Assembly: GCF_963678635.1 (NCBI RefSeq)
Contig: NC_087069.1
Coordinates: 29,056,776-29,120,775 of the forward strand
Direction: 5' to 3'
From: Symsagittifera roscoffensis
Lineage: Eukaryota; Xenacoelomorpha; Acoela; Convolutidae
Length of the DNA: 64,000 nt
Numbering within the stretch: the stretch's first letter is position 1; each line of letters opens with the position of its first letter. Below the pieces are notes generated by a model. It worked only from the letters and a program-made list of their open reading frames with translations, was not told where the DNA came from and did not search any database. Position numbers and translations under genes: made by a program. This document shows positions 63,123 through 64,000 of the stretch, one piece after another.

Positions 63123-64000
63123 TGGCGCAGTCAGCAGGATTTCTGGCTCAGGATAATCGAACTGACATGGGAATCCCTGTTTTCTGGACCACAGCGAACT
63201 CCGATCCACCTTGGAATTTTAAGGTACGGTTCGATCAGTTCCTGATGGCGGTAACTGTAAAAGAAAATGTTAACCCAGAAGTTATACTGGAGGATCCTAA
63301 GCCGGTGTTGGAGGAGCCGGAACCACGTCCAGAAACACCTAGAGACGGCGAGTCTGCGAGTGCAACAGCAGCTCGAGAAGCAAGGGATAGACTGTTAAGA
63401 ACTCGAGTAGCAGCTGAGAATGAAGAAAGAAGAGAAAGAGGACCTAAAGTGGGTCACAATATTGATTACAATGAAGTCCAAAACCGACTAGTACCCAGGC
63501 TTTTTCTTGCATTCGGGACGGAAGGAAAGAAACGTTTTGTTCAAAAAAATCCACATCCAAATCTCGAAATTGGAATTTAAAGAGATGGTCAGATTAGCAA
63601 AGGAGACTTTTGAAAAATGCCAGAGTATCACCTATGAGCGTTATAAGTTATTCAATAGATCGCAGGAAAGTGGAGAATCATTAGAGGCATTTCATGCCGC
63701 ACTGACTGCACAAGCAGTCAAATCGGCATTGGACACTTTAGAAGATGAGTTGGTTAGAGATCTATTCATTTCTAAAATGCGAAGCACAGCACTGCAGGAC
63801 ACACTCACGTTTGAAACATTACCTCCTGGCGAAGTACTGAAACGTGCTATAAAGTTTCAGCAAAGCAAACAATCGACACAAGCGTTTCAGAAGTCCACAC
63901 TGGGCACTGCACAAACAATAACACAACCGAGTTCTCAAATTAAAATCAAACAGGAACCGATTCTGGCGGTGGGAAACAGGAATCAGAATAATAGAAAAAA
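63122..64000 (+). CDS. gag: Ty3/gypsy gag, 5' part, cut by window end, one frameshift
   Basis: ATG at 63122 uses the last LTR base plus the primer site, so the first residues (MAQSAG) are encoded by the primer-binding site. The N-terminal 145 residues include GIPVFWTTANSDPPWNFK and an acidic/Arg-rich linker. After an A7 run (63543-63549) the frame shifts +1 and continues as FKEMVRLAKETFEKCQS, YKLFNRSQESGESLEAFHAA, LEDELVRDLFISKM. This is the classic gypsy capsid pattern with the R-x-Q-x-x-GE(S) core, running on to the window edge without a stop. The shift looks like a one-base expansion of the A-run, so this copy is probably defective unless frameshifting is used. Confidence 0.8.
63123..63138 (+). 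promoter_or_regulatory. tRNA-Ser-type primer-binding site
   Basis: TGGCGCAGTCAGCAGG matches the complement of an animal serine tRNA 3' end (CCTGCCGACTGCGCCA) at all but one position. Serine tRNA primers are common in Ty3/gypsy elements. Confidence 0.8.

Overview
This window looks like invertebrate animal nuclear DNA. It is AT-rich, has long introns with GT-AG borders, and is dominated by transposable elements. Coding sequences use the standard code. Only two host genes are recognisable: a Cys-loop (nicotinic acetylcholine receptor-like) receptor gene at the left end (exons at 1780-1933, 2577-2747 and 4378-5048, plus strand) and an intronless secreted S1 serine protease gene (39736-40545, minus strand). 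I cannot name the species.

The centrepiece is a giant, apparently young LTR retroelement on the minus strand at 11178-30097 (18,920 bp). It has 410-bp LTRs that differ at one position, TG...CA ends and a 4-bp GTAT target duplication. Reading 5' to 3' on the minus strand it carries: 5' LTR, tRNA primer site, a 1.26-kb repeat-containing leader, a basic 155-aa ORF, a 103-aa ORF, a Ty3/gypsy Gag-Pol ORF of about 2640 codons (capsid-like region, CCHC knuckle, Asn/Arg/Ser-rich linker, protease, RT, RNase H, integrase with GPY module), two small membrane proteins (76 and 62 aa), a 378-codon ORF with no NTG codon at all, an 872-aa envelope-like glycoprotein with a PTAP motif in its tail, an orphan 601-aa ORF, a 1.6-kb 3' region and the 3' LTR. 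Most neighbouring ORFs overlap; two junctions are exact ATGA stop/start overlaps. Gag-Pol has no ATG in its first 274 codons. An env-bearing, endogenous-retrovirus-like element of this size and polycistronic layout is the best candidate for an undescribed system here.

Right of it lie: unassigned sequence (30-33.8 kb); a broken BEL/Pao-type gag (34.9-36.2 kb, minus); a dispersed repeat (family X) next to the protease gene; several copies of a ~0.5-kb repeat with hairpins (family Y); hAT-like MITEs with 8-bp target duplications; and a tandem array of ~1.51-kb units (46955-52105). Each full array unit joins a hAT-like MITE piece, a fragment of the NTG-less ORF from a diverged relative of the giant element, and an inverted copy of the protease gene's 3' flank. 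A separate relic of that relative lies at 53.2-54.5 kb.

The right end holds a degenerate fragment of the receptor gene (55.9 kb), two MITEs (57.0-57.9 kb), a decayed Penelope-like element (60.2-61.9 kb) and the 5' end of a second Ty3/gypsy element (LTR, tRNA-Ser-type primer site and gag; 62.8 kb to the window edge).
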